From NCBI RefSeq assembly GCF_019431045.1, contig NZ_JAHXPT010000009.1:62001-126000 (forward strand): a DNA stretch of 64,000 bases, given 5' to 3'. The translations under genes were made by a program, and so were the position numbers. The notes beneath the pieces are model-generated. The model was not told the origin of the DNA. It saw nothing but the letters and a program-made list of their open reading frames with translations, and searched no databases. The DNA is from Clostridium weizhouense (lineage in GTDB: Bacteria > Bacillota > Clostridia > Clostridiales > Clostridiaceae). Shown here piece by piece: positions 7,771 to 17,195 of the stretch; within the stretch, counting starts at the first letter, position 1, and every line of letters starts with the position of its first letter.

Positions 7771-8332
7771 TTGAAATTCCTCCTTTTATGTTAAGTATAA
7801 TTACTTGAAGTATTTGTAAAAATATGCTTAAAAATATGCAATTACATATTTTTGTATTAGATAATCTAAAAAATAAAATACTCCAAAAAGTAAGCGATAT
7901 TAAAGATAATATTTTTAACAGCCTTTTATTTTTTATAGGTCTTTTTCCATTATTACATGGAGCAAAAATTAAAGTAGTAATAATTGAAAAGATAAGAAAT
8001 AATAAATAAAAATTAGTATGCAATTTAATTGGCAAGTTACTAAAAAATAATATGCTTAAAAAATAAATTACACTACATATTAAACATGAACTAAAAGTTT
8101 TACAGTGAATGCCACCAAAGAAAAATCTTATTGAAATTAAAATAATAAATGAAAATAAAAAAATAGATAATTCATTTAAACTTAAAAATATTAAGAATAA
8201 AATTAAAAATTTACTTAAATCACCTAAGATTACTTGAAGCGAATATTGTATTTTTAGTAAATCATTTTTGGTTAAAGCAGTGTTATTTTTAGCTAGGTAT
8301 TCAGATATTAAATTTGATAATGTTTTTAACAT
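7730..8332 (-). CDS. agrB: AgrB-like peptide-processing membrane endopeptidase
   Basis: 200-aa membrane cysteine protease that cleaves AgrD and closes the thiolactone. The catalytic His and Cys are in RFFFGGIHCKTFSSC, and the second family motif FAPCNNGKRPI is present. About five hydrophobic segments follow the usual AgrB layout. The start is the ATG at 8332, with GTGAGGT upstream. An in-frame ATG 14 codons earlier would lie almost at the transcription start of the promoter at 8373-8400. Its C-terminus is encoded over the start of agrD. The adjacent divergent gene is an AgrC-like kinase, so an agr circuit is likely. The downstream regulator is probably the LytTR protein at 2541-3284. Confidence 0.92.
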   Translation of the reverse strand: MLKTLSNLISEYLAKNNTALTKNDLLKIQYSLQVILGDLSKFLILFLIFLSLNELSIFLFSFIILISIRFFFGGIHCKTFSSCLICSVIYFLSILFFSNLPIKLHTNFYLLFLIFSIITTLIFAPCNNGKRPIKNKRLLKILSLISLTFWSILFFRLSNTKICNCIFLSIFLQILQVIILNIKGGISNAKICKSFFNSIN

Positions 8333-8372
8333 TTTAACCTCACTTGTATTATAAGAAAAAAATATATATAAC

Positions 8373-8400
8373 ATTATAACTCATTATGTAAATTTATCAA
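8373..8400 (-). promoter_or_regulatory. Probable sigma-A promoter of agrBD
   Basis: On the minus strand TTGATA (-35, 8395-8400) and TATAAT (-10, 8373-8378) are 16 bases apart. This places the RNA start roughly 30-40 bases before agrB. No LytTR direct repeat was obvious nearby. Confidence 0.6.
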
Positions 8401-8745
8401 ATAAATATAATATTATCTAATATTAACATATTATTCTGATTTTTATATTTAAAAAATTAACATAATGAATAATATTATTAAAAATATATAATTTAAGGGT
8501 AAAAAATCTGTTAATCTAATGCTTCTAAAATAGAAAAGTATAAAAATCGACAAAAGTATAATTTCATTGAAGCTTTTTTAAATATAATTAATATATTTTT
8601 AAAAAATATTAAAAAATTTACTTTGAGTACGATAATAATAGTGTAGTGATATGGTTGGGCTTATTTAGAATAGATTGGAGTGTGATGTTTAAGATTATGT
8701 ATTGATAATAGTGTAGAGTATATGGAAATAAGCATTTTTTATTAA

Positions 8746-8796
8746 ATGTTAATTTTTACATATGAATTTAACAAAGGAAAAGTGATAGTATGTTAG
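8746..8796 (+). pseudogene. Remnant of the 3' end of a response regulator gene
   Basis: The in-frame codons just before and into the second kinase gene read YEFNKGKVIVC then stop, matching the end of the response regulator at 3284 (DQFKKGKVILC, stop). The overlap with the following kinase ATG is also the same. An upstream stop limits the open part to 16 codons. This suggests the locus once had a full regulator-kinase pair. The remaining 8401-8745 has no gene that I can see. Confidence 0.5.
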
Positions 8797-10034
8797 AGAG
8801 TTTAGTAATAAATAGTATAGATTCAATTAGTGTGATTTATTTATGGACATGCCTAACTAAAAATAATAATAACTTATATAAATTATTTTTTAGTATAATT
8901 AGTTCTTCTATTATACTTACAGTAAATGAGCATTTTAATTTAACTTTTCTTATATCATATATAGCTATTATTACATTGCTTGTAGTTATATATAAAGAAG
9001 GCTTGAAAAATACTGTACTAGTATTTCTTTTAGTACTATTTGTAGATATAATTTTACAATTAATGTTTTCTTTAATTATTGGTAGATTTATAAATGCTTA
9101 TACGACTCAGGGAATGATTGTTGAATCATTAATATTGATTATAATAATTATATTTTCAAAGACAAAGTTCTTAAGGAATAAGATTAGTTTTGATAATATA
9201 GAGAATAATATTTTAATATATTTAATTTCAATATTTTGTGTATATGTTATAGTCTTTAAGTTTATTTGTGAATATGATAGCAGAATAATTTTAAATAATA
9301 CTTATATGACGATAATTATAGTAGGTATATTATTTATTTCGCAAATATTAATATACCTATATCTTACTAAAGTAATAAAGGAAAAAGAGAAGTTAAAGCT
9401 TTCAAGTGAATATAATAATATTATTGATGAGATAGTCGAAGAAATAAAAAGAAGGCAACATGATTTTGCTAATTATAAAAATACAATAAGAGGTATAGTG
9501 GAAGTTTTAGATGAAAAAGAAATAAAACAAGCAATTACCAATTATGTAAAAGATGAAGATACATATGATAATAATATAAATGAGCTTATATACATAGAAA
9601 ATGTGGTTATTAAATCTATAATATATAGAAGTGTATGTAAAGCGAAAAAGTATCATATTAATTTTCACTATGAGATAGAAAATTATGTTCTTGATGATAT
9701 ATTGAATTACCAAGAAACTTCTAATCTATTAAGCAACTTATTAAATAATGCTTTTGATGAAGTTTTAAAGAATGAATGTAATGAAAAAAATATAGATATT
9801 AAGATTTTTTCTGAAATAAATAAATCACATATAGTTATTAAAAATCAAGTAGTTAATTCAGAAGATATTAATCTAAATAAAATATTTAAAAAGGGATATT
9901 CAACTAAAAGTAATGATACAAGGGGCTATGGATTGTATAACGTACAAGAGATAGTTAATTTGCATAAAGGGTATATTAAAATAAGGGTAGAAGATGATGA
10001 AATTATCTTTGATATTTATTTTGATAATATTTAA
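8790..10034 (+). CDS. agrC: AgrC-like sensor histidine kinase, copy 2
   Basis: 414-aa paralogue of the kinase at 3278-4516. Hydrophobic sensor segments fill residues 1-~195. The H-box KRRQHDFANYKNTI has His224, the N-box is SNLLNNAFDEV, and the G-box is in RGYGLYNVQEIV. It is divergent from agrBD and the best candidate receptor for that signal. Unlike copy 1 it has no intact response regulator gene beside it, only a 3' remnant. The sensor halves differ more than the kinase halves, as expected if the copies see different peptides. GGAAAAGTGAT precedes the ATG. Confidence 0.9.
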   Translation: MLESLVINSIDSISVIYLWTCLTKNNNNLYKLFFSIISSSIILTVNEHFNLTFLISYIAIITLLVVIYKEGLKNTVLVFLLVLFVDIILQLMFSLIIGRFINAYTTQGMIVESLILIIIIIFSKTKFLRNKISFDNIENNILIYLISIFCVYVIVFKFICEYDSRIILNNTYMTIIIVGILFISQILIYLYLTKVIKEKEKLKLSSEYNNIIDEIVEEIKRRQHDFANYKNTIRGIVEVLDEKEIKQAITNYVKDEDTYDNNINELIYIENVVIKSIIYRSVCKAKKYHINFHYEIENYVLDDILNYQETSNLLSNLLNNAFDEVLKNECNEKNIDIKIFSEINKSHIVIKNQVVNSEDINLNKIFKKGYSTKSNDTRGYGLYNVQEIVNLHKGYIKIRVEDDEIIFDIYFDNI

Positions 10035-10126
10035 TTTAAGTTAAATAATCCCAAAAATGAACTTAAATCATTTGTTTTGGTGCATTAAAGAGAAGAAAAA
10101 AGGAATAAAAAGAATAATTAAGCAGA

Positions 10127-10182
10127 AACAATACATTAAATGCAGATAAGTTATTTATTTGCCGTTGGTGTATTGTTTTTTG
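10127..10182 (+). terminator. Terminator after kinase 2
   Basis: AACAATACA (10127-10135) pairs with TGTATTGTT (10169-10177) followed by Ts. The loop has a further GCAGATAA/TTATTTGC pairing. Confidence 0.6.
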
Positions 10183-10458
10183 AATTTAGAAGAATAAAGG
10201 TTTACTTAATACATATCTTATGTAAATATATAGGTACAAGATAACTATTCAGCTTAAAAATAATCCGAATTTTAATTATATCTGTTTTGCGACAAAATTT
10301 CGATTATTACCATTAATTATCATGTTGATTTCATAAGAGTTTAACTCAAATACATATGTCGACATTAAATAAGTTAAACGATTATTTGTATATTAATATT
10401 TCAATAATAAGTAAGATCAATCCTTCAGCTGGATAGTTATTAAACAAAAAAACATTAC

Positions 10459-10495
10459 AAAGTCATAAGAATGTATTTTCTTATGACTTTTTTTA
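10459..10495 (+). terminator. Orphan terminator hairpin
   Basis: AAAGTCATAAGA (10459-10470) pairs perfectly with TCTTATGACTTT (10479-10490) and runs into Ts. No gene lies directly upstream on this strand: 10183-10458 is non-coding as far as I can see. It either backs up the kinase terminator or ends an untranslated RNA. Confidence 0.6.
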
Positions 10496-10510
10496 TATAA
10501 AAATTTATAA

Positions 10511-10551
10511 TATAAAAACTCCCAAAGGTATAAAGTTTATACTTTTGGGAG
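10511..10551 (-). terminator. Terminator of crr
   Basis: CTCCCAAAGGTATAAA (10519-10534) pairs with TTTATACTTTTGGGAG (10536-10551). Read on the minus strand it is followed by AGTTTTTATA. It lies 15 bases past the crr stop. Confidence 0.75.
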
Positions 10552-10565
10552 ATTGTTTTTTAAAA

Positions 10566-11042
10566 TTATAGTTTATATTCAATAACAGGAGTTTTTCCAC
10601 AAGAAACTGTTTGATTAATTATTGGATTTAACATTTTTAATTTATCATGGTTAACTATAAGTACAGGAGTTATTAGAGAAATTCCTTTTGATTCTATGAA
10701 AGTCCTATTTACTTTTAAGATAGGAGTTCCAGCTGTTACTTTAGTGTTTACTTTTTGTAAAACTTCAAATCCTTCTCCATTTAATTCAACAGTTTCTAAA
10801 CCTACATGTACTAATAATTCAATTCCCTCATCAGTAGTCATTGCAAAGGCATGTTTACTATCCATTATCAGTGTTATTGTACCATCACAAGGAGCAACTA
10901 CTGTATCTCCTGTAGAGTCTATAGCAACACCGTCACCTGCCATTTTTTCTGCAAATACTGGATCTGGAACTTTATCAAGACTTATTGTTTGTCCAGAAAT
11001 TGGTGCTATAATATGTAGTGGTTTTTTTAAAAAATTAAACAT
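10566..11042 (-). CDS. crr: PTS glucose-type EIIA component
   Basis: Single-domain phosphocarrier of 158 aa, the usual length of EIIA-Glc (PTS_EIIA_1). The active-site His is in ELLVHVGLETVEL. The KHAFAMTTDEGIE strand and the C-terminal ESKGISLITPVLIVN segment are family landmarks. It passes phosphate from HPr to an EIIB domain. The divergent alpha-glucoside transporter at 11542 has EIIC and EIIB domains but no EIIA, so this protein is its likely partner. AAGGATGG precedes ATG on the minus strand. Confidence 0.93.
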   Translation of the reverse strand: MFNFLKKPLHIIAPISGQTISLDKVPDPVFAEKMAGDGVAIDSTGDTVVAPCDGTITLIMDSKHAFAMTTDEGIELLVHVGLETVELNGEGFEVLQKVNTKVTAGTPILKVNRTFIESKGISLITPVLIVNHDKLKMLNPIINQTVSCGKTPVIEYKL

Positions 11043-11163
11043 TATTTATTACCATCCTTATATAATATATTTAGATTGATTAAGGTAACCTATAACCCTT
11101 TATTAACTGTATATTTATACAATTCTTTTTTTAGTTAAATGTTTACATTGGACCTGTGATACT

Positions 11164-11246
11164 AAAAATAATATATTAATGAGCATCAAGATGTGTTAAT
11201 GAGAGTGTAACAATATGGATTAATAAGATACTAATATATTATTTTT
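11164..11246. promoter_or_regulatory. Long inverted repeat between crr and malP
   Basis: AAAAATAATATATTA (11164-11178) is exactly complementary to TAATATATTATTTTT (11232-11246), with a 53-base spacer. It is AT-only, so chance is not excluded, but its place in a 500-bp divergent control region suggests a leader structure or paired operator. Confidence 0.35.
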
Positions 11247-11393
11247 AAAATTATATAATCTTTATGACTAATTCACATAAGGTACAATAACCCAAATAAC
11301 ATATTAACAATGCTTGTGCATTATTGTATTTTAATGTGATTAATTCTAATTTTAAAGATAGATTAAAGTAAAAACAATAGTATATCTGCAAGG

Positions 11394-11407
11394 TGTGAAA
11401 TTTCACA
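11394..11407. promoter_or_regulatory. Palindromic operator TGTGAAATTTCACA
   Basis: A perfect 14-bp palindrome about 55 bases upstream of the probable malP -35. Half-site-like TTCACATAA (11272-11280) and TATGTGAAA (11430-11438) are nearby. Sites of this TGAAA-TTTCA type are bound by RpiR/GntR-class regulators, so the RpiR protein encoded at 15025-15828 is the natural candidate. Confidence 0.6.
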
Positions 11408-11461
11408 TAAATAATAACAAATACCAATGTATGTGAAAAAGAACTACATGTCCAAAAGTTA

Positions 11462-11490
11462 TTGTAAACGTAATCTTGTGGTGATAATAT
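11462..11490 (+). promoter_or_regulatory. malP promoter overlapped by a cre-like site
   Basis: TTGTAA (11462-11467) and TAATAT (11485-11490) are 17 bases apart. The -35 lies inside TTGTAAACGTAATCT (11462-11476), which matches the CcpA cre consensus WTGNAAACGNWNNCA at all but the last position. This would give glucose repression of maltose uptake. Confidence 0.55.
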
Positions 11491-11541
11491 AAACACAACA
11501 AAGCAATACAACAGTAGAAAAATGATGAGGGGGAAAACGTT

Positions 11542-13113
11542 ATGATGCAAAAAATCCAACGATTTGGTGGCGCTATGTTTACACCGGTATTATTATTTTC
11601 ATTTTCAGGAATAATGGTAGCACTATCAATATTATTTAAAAATCCTGATTTGATGGGTTCGATGGCAACAAAAGGAACTATGTGGTACAACATTTGGTAC
11701 GTAATAGAAGAAGGATGTTGGACAGTATTTAGACAATTACCGTTATTATTTGTAATTGGACTTCCAATAGGACTAGCAAAGAAAAACAATGCACGTGCTT
11801 GTTTAGAATCATTGGTTATATACATCACTTTCAATTATTTTATGGCAGCGATGCTTAATTTATGGGGACCATCATTTGGTGTTGACTATAGCTTAGAACC
11901 AGGTGGAACAAGTGGACTAGCAATGATTGCTAACATAAAAACATTGGATCTAGGAATGATTGGAGCAATACTAATTTCAGCAATTACAGTATTCATTCAT
12001 GACAAATATTTTGATACAGAATTACCAGAATGGTTAGGGGTATTTAAAGGATCATCTTTTGTATGCATAATTGGATTCTTTGTAATGATACCAGTTGCAT
12101 TAGCATTATGTTTCATATGGCCAATTATCCAAGGTGGAATTAATTCAATGCAAGGTTTCTTAAAAGTTTCAGGAGTATTTGGAGTTTGGATATATACATT
12201 CTTAGAACGTATATTGATACCAACAGGATTACATCATTTTATTTACACACCATTTATATTTGGACCAGCAGTTGTTAATGAAGGAATTCAAAGTTATTGG
12301 CCAGCTCATATACAAGAGTTTACTAATACAGCTCATACATTAAAAGAAATGTTTCCAGAAGGTGGATTTGCTTTACATGGATTATCAAAAGTCTTTGGTT
12401 GTACAGGTATAGCATTAGCAATGTATGCAACAGCAAAACCAGAAAAGAAAAAGATAGTAGCAGGACTTTTAATTCCAGCAACATTAACAGCAGTATTTGC
12501 AGGAATTACTGAACCACTTGAATTTACATTCTTATTTATTGCACCAGTATTATTTTTAGTACATGCATTATTAGCAGCAACATTAGCAGCAACATCATTT
12601 GCATTTGGAGTAACAGGTAACTTTGGATCAGGTTTAATAGATTGGGCAGCTCAAAATTGGCTTCCATTATTTAAATATCATCCAGGAACTTATATAACTC
12701 AAATAATAATAGGATTAATATTCACAGGAATTTATTTCTTTGTATTTAGATTCTTAATACTTAAGTTTGATTTTAAAACTCCAGGACGTACAGATAGTGA
12801 AGAAGAAAAGCTATATAGAAAAGCTGATTATAAAGCTAAAAAGAATCAAGAAAACTCATCACAAGGAGAAGATGCTAGAGATGTTAAAGCAAAAGCATTT
12901 TTAGAAGCTTTAGGTGGAAAAGACAATATTCAAGATGTTACTAATTGTGCAACTAGACTTAGAGTTACAGTAAAAGATCCAAGCTTAGTAAAAGATACAA
13001 GTGTATTTGTAGCAGCTGGAGCACATGGCTTGGTTAATAAAGGAAAAGCAATACAAGTTATAGTAGGATTATCAGTACCACAAGTTAGGGAAAGATTTGA
13101 ATCATTACTATAA
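11542..13113 (+). CDS. malP: Alpha-glucoside (maltose) PTS transporter EIICB
   Basis: 523-aa membrane permease that takes up and phosphorylates alpha-glucosides. EIIC domain: about ten membrane segments in residues 1-~420, with the GITEPLEFTFLFIAP substrate-site motif. A charged linker (EENSSQGEDARD) follows, then an EIIB domain with the phospho-Cys motif TNCATRLRV near residue 468. There is no EIIA domain, as in the MalP/GlvC group that borrows EIIA-Glc, here probably from the divergent crr. ATG follows GAGGGGG. Its partner hydrolase is 194 bases downstream. Maltose is the likeliest substrate; other alpha-glucosides such as trehalulose-type sugars are possible. Confidence 0.9.
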   Translation: MMQKIQRFGGAMFTPVLLFSFSGIMVALSILFKNPDLMGSMATKGTMWYNIWYVIEEGCWTVFRQLPLLFVIGLPIGLAKKNNARACLESLVIYITFNYFMAAMLNLWGPSFGVDYSLEPGGTSGLAMIANIKTLDLGMIGAILISAITVFIHDKYFDTELPEWLGVFKGSSFVCIIGFFVMIPVALALCFIWPIIQGGINSMQGFLKVSGVFGVWIYTFLERILIPTGLHHFIYTPFIFGPAVVNEGIQSYWPAHIQEFTNTAHTLKEMFPEGGFALHGLSKVFGCTGIALAMYATAKPEKKKIVAGLLIPATLTAVFAGITEPLEFTFLFIAPVLFLVHALLAATLAATSFAFGVTGNFGSGLIDWAAQNWLPLFKYHPGTYITQIIIGLIFTGIYFFVFRFLILKFDFKTPGRTDSEEEKLYRKADYKAKKNQENSSQGEDARDVKAKAFLEALGGKDNIQDVTNCATRLRVTVKDPSLVKDTSVFVAAGAHGLVNKGKAIQVIVGLSVPQVRERFESLL

Positions 13114-13133
13114 AGTTTAGAATAAGATTTTAA

Positions 13134-13172
13134 GGGTATGTTTTAAATTAACATTATACTTAAAACATACCC
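13134..13172 (+). repeat. 13-bp perfect stem-loop between malP and malH
   Basis: GGGTATGTTTTAA (13134-13146) pairs with TTAAAACATACCC (13160-13172). No T run follows, so it may act as an mRNA processing or stability structure giving unequal malP and malH levels. The ATGTTTTAA arm resembles the family D repeat ends. Confidence 0.55.
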
Positions 13173-13304
13173 AAACTTAAAAGTTAAATATATGATTAAA
13201 GCTATAAACACAATAAATCATATTATATAAATAATAAATACAAAATATATAAATATAAAATAAAGATTAAATTTAATAAAATATAGTAATTTTAGGAGGA
13301 ATGA

Positions 13305-14633
<1,329 letters not shown>

Positions 14634-14685
14634 AAGTTAAATTTATCAAAATTTCTTACAAAATAACTAAAATGTAATTAGGTAG

Positions 14686-14728
14686 AGGTTGCTTGAATTT
14701 GAATTATTCAAATAAGCAACCTTTCTTT
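14686..14728 (+). terminator. Terminator after malH
   Basis: AGGTTGCTT (14686-14694) pairs with AAGCAACCT (14714-14722), with further AAT/ATT pairing inside, then TTTCTTTT. Confidence 0.7.
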
Positions 14729-14791
14729 TGAGGAATTATGTCATTTTCAAACTCTGAAATGTTGATAAAATTTAATGGTATTAAGGTATTT

Positions 14792-14925
14792 TTGAATTGA
14801 CAATAGATGATGGACAATTGACAATGTAGGATGAAATCACCTTGTAATTTCTAAATATATATTAAAGAAAGCCTATGGCTTTCAAGCATAATTATCTATT
14901 GTCAACTATCAATTGAAACATGGAA
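14792..14925. repeat. Dispersed palindromic repeat, family A copy 1
   Basis: It contains GACAATTGACAATGTAGG, then GAAATCACCTTG, AAAGCCTATGGCTTTCAA, and TATTGTCAACTATCAATTG. The outer arms are inverted repeats and two small hairpins lie inside. Other copies are at 16556, 22186, 37261, 40429 and 54285. This copy sits directly upstream of the rpiR gene. Confidence 0.85.
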
Positions 14926-15024
14926 CAGCAACGTTCTCAGCTTATAGCATATAGAATAAATATAAATAATATATATTATTTATATTTATTTGATATAATT
15001 ATAATAGCTGGGGAGGTGTCAGAG

Positions 15025-15828
15025 ATGAGGTTAGAAGAGGTAGTAAATAATAATTATTCAAAACTTAATGAAAATGATTTGTATATTTTAAAGTTTATAT
15101 GTAGTAATAAAAAGAAGTGTCGAAATATATCTATAAATGACCTTGCTGATAATTGTAATGTATCAAGGACAACAATTTTAAGATTCACTCAAAAATTAGG
15201 TTTTAAGGGATATAGTGAATTTAAAGTATTTTTAAGGTGGGAAGAACAAGAAGAAGAAAATACTGAAGAAGACTATGTAAGTAAATTTTATTTAGATTTA
15301 GAAGAAACTAGAAGACATTTAGATAATAAAAAGCTTTCTGAAATCTGTGAATTAATACAAAATGCTGATAGGGTATTTGTATATGGTACAGGAATGACTC
15401 AAACAGCAGTAGCAAAAGAAATGCAAAGAACTTTTTTAATAGTAAGCAAATATTTTTATGTAATTGAAGGAGAAACAGAATTAAAAACTGTAGTTTCAGA
15501 TATAACGGATAAAGATGTGTTTATAGCAATATCATTATCTGGAAATAATGAACTTTTAAAAGGAATAACTACTATTTTTAAAATGAATAGAATTAATACT
15601 ATATCAATGACTAAATTTAGTGACAATATATTAGCAAGGAATTGTAAATATAATTTATACATATCAACTGCAAAAATTAATCTTGATAAAGGTAGAGTAC
15701 ATGAAACAACAGCATTCTTTTTCCTTTTAGTTGATGTACTTTTTAGGCAATATTTAACTTACATAAAAACTCAATCTATGACTATTGAGGAGGAAAATAA
15801 TGAAGAAAAGGGAATTGAAACAGATTAA
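15025..15828 (+). CDS. RpiR-family transcriptional regulator, probably of mal genes
   Basis: 267-aa one-component regulator. The N-terminal HTH_6 domain (residues ~1-75) has the recognition helix in NVSRTTILRFTQKLGFKGYSEF. The C-terminal SIS sugar-phosphate-binding domain (~105-240) has VFVYGTGMTQTAVAKEM and AISLSGNNELL. ATG 15025 has GGGGAGG upstream; an open frame continues 35 codons further up into repeat sequence and is not needed. It directly follows malP-malH and probably senses a phosphorylated alpha-glucoside, acting at the TGTGAAATTTCACA operator. Activator or repressor cannot be told from sequence. Confidence 0.88.
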   Translation: MRLEEVVNNNYSKLNENDLYILKFICSNKKKCRNISINDLADNCNVSRTTILRFTQKLGFKGYSEFKVFLRWEEQEEENTEEDYVSKFYLDLEETRRHLDNKKLSEICELIQNADRVFVYGTGMTQTAVAKEMQRTFLIVSKYFYVIEGETELKTVVSDITDKDVFIAISLSGNNELLKGITTIFKMNRINTISMTKFSDNILARNCKYNLYISTAKINLDKGRVHETTAFFFLLVDVLFRQYLTYIKTQSMTIEEENNEEKGIETD

Positions 15829-16312
15829 TAAAACAAATAAAGATAAATATAAGCATGAATTTTTAATATTAAGGATTATAACATTATTTCTAGAAATGAC
15901 CCCAATTTTATTTTTAATATATTTATATATAAATTCATTACAAACTGGAGAAATGATCTTTAAGCAAGTTATTGAAAATCCAAGTATGACAATTGCATTT
16001 ATTACTTCAATGTTAGCTCCTTTTAGTGGAATTTGTTGTGATTATTCGCTAAAAAATTTAGAGAATGATAAAAACTTACTATTATCAGAAATAATATTAG
16101 GATTAGTAGTACTTGGTCAAATTGTATTATTTAATTTAATTGCAGCATTTCCTATAATATATGTAATGTATAAAGTATTTGATAAGAAAAAAATTGATTT
16201 TAATAAATTTAAGATAGAAATAAAAAATAAAAAAGCTATAGGTAATTTAGCAATAAGTGTATTTACGATGTTTATTGTAATAATATGTACTTATGTAAGA
16301 ATGAGATTGTAA
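15800..16312 (+). CDS. Membrane protein coupled to the RpiR regulator
   Basis: 170 aa with four hydrophobic segments (near residues 20-40, 62-80, 100-125 and 148-165) and Lys-rich loops. ATG 15800 follows GAGGAGG and lies inside the last codons of rpiR (29-base overlap), so the two are co-translated. I do not recognise a family. The coupling hints at a role in the same sugar response, without direct evidence. Confidence 0.7.
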   Translation: MKKRELKQINKTNKDKYKHEFLILRIITLFLEMTPILFLIYLYINSLQTGEMIFKQVIENPSMTIAFITSMLAPFSGICCDYSLKNLENDKNLLLSEIILGLVVLGQIVLFNLIAAFPIIYVMYKVFDKKKIDFNKFKIEIKNKKAIGNLAISVFTMFIVIICTYVRMRL

Positions 16313-16443
16313 TCTAAATTATTGATATTATATAGATAAAATCTATTTATAGAAATTAAAATTATTATTAATAGATCTTAAATTATTTATAGTATATAGA
16401 TAGTTATATAAACATATAATGATTTTTTATTTTGTTTAAACGA

Positions 16444-16489
16444 AAGTTGATATTAAGTATGAGTTTTATACTTAATATCAACTTTTTTA
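16444..16489 (+). terminator. Terminator after the rpiR operon
   Basis: AAGTTGATATTAAGTAT (16444-16460) pairs perfectly with ATACTTAATATCAACTT (16468-16484), then a T run. Confidence 0.85.
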
Positions 16490-16555
16490 TGTATAGGAAA
16501 GTATAGAATTTGAGAAGCATGAAACCTTGATAAAATATAAGTTTATGGAGAGGTT

Positions 16556-16707
16556 TTTGAATTGATAATGGACGATGGACAATTGACAATGTAGGATGAA
16601 ATCACCGTGTGATTTCTAAAATATATACTTTTAAGAAAGTCAAAGGCTTTCAACCATAATTGTGCATTGTCAACTGTCAATTGAAACGTGGCGTAGCCAC
16701 TTTTTTG
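16556..16707. repeat. Dispersed palindromic repeat, family A copy 2 (best preserved)
   Basis: The outer arms GACAATTGACAATG and CATTGTCAACTGTC enclose GAAATCAC/GTGATTTC and AAAG/CTTT hairpins. The right end GTGGCGTAGCCAC followed by TTTTTT is a perfect minimal terminator hairpin. It begins shortly after the previous terminator. Confidence 0.88.
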
Positions 16708-16965
16708 TAGTATTTATTTTGAAAAAGCTTTAATTTTGTTTTCACATGTAAATCTATACAAGATTTATATTACTGCATAATAATTATTTATTAAATGATT
16801 ATATAGTTACTTTTAAGGGTTACATACTTAATAAAATTTGGTATTATTGTATTATATAATATATTAAGGATTAATAATGAAAGATTATATTAAATATTTA
16901 AATATTTATTAAATAAATTTTAATAAGTAAATCAGTATGTTTTTAAAAAAGTATTATTAAATTTA

Positions 16966-17170
16966 ATATATATATTCTAATTAAGTTATTAGATTTATAA
17001 TCTTTTATATGATTTTTATAGAAAATTATATTTTTAATTAATAACATCTAGTTAGATTATATATATCATAAATTTCCTATATAAGTTCATTACTAAAATA
17101 GTTAGTTATACTTTGTTATAAATAGTCTAAGATTTATATAAATAAACAAACTTTATTGGAACTTATATAT
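16966..17170 (+). repeat. Dispersed AT-rich element, family B copy 1
   Basis: It begins ATATATATTCTAATTAAGTT and ends AACTTTATTGGAACTTATAT. The ends are imperfect inverted repeats of each other. The middle contains AATTAATAACATCTAGTTAG. Clear relatives lie at 24352, 44059, 45935 (reverse), 47614 (reverse) and 55599 (reverse). This one ends 25 bases before the next gene and must contain or border its promoter. Confidence 0.75.
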
Positions 17171-17195
17171 TACTTTTTTAGTTAGGAGAGATCAA

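Noticed and set aside
11251-11834. Minus-strand frames over the malP control region and gene start.
   Set aside because: They run through the promoter and the coding start of malP and resemble no protein family.
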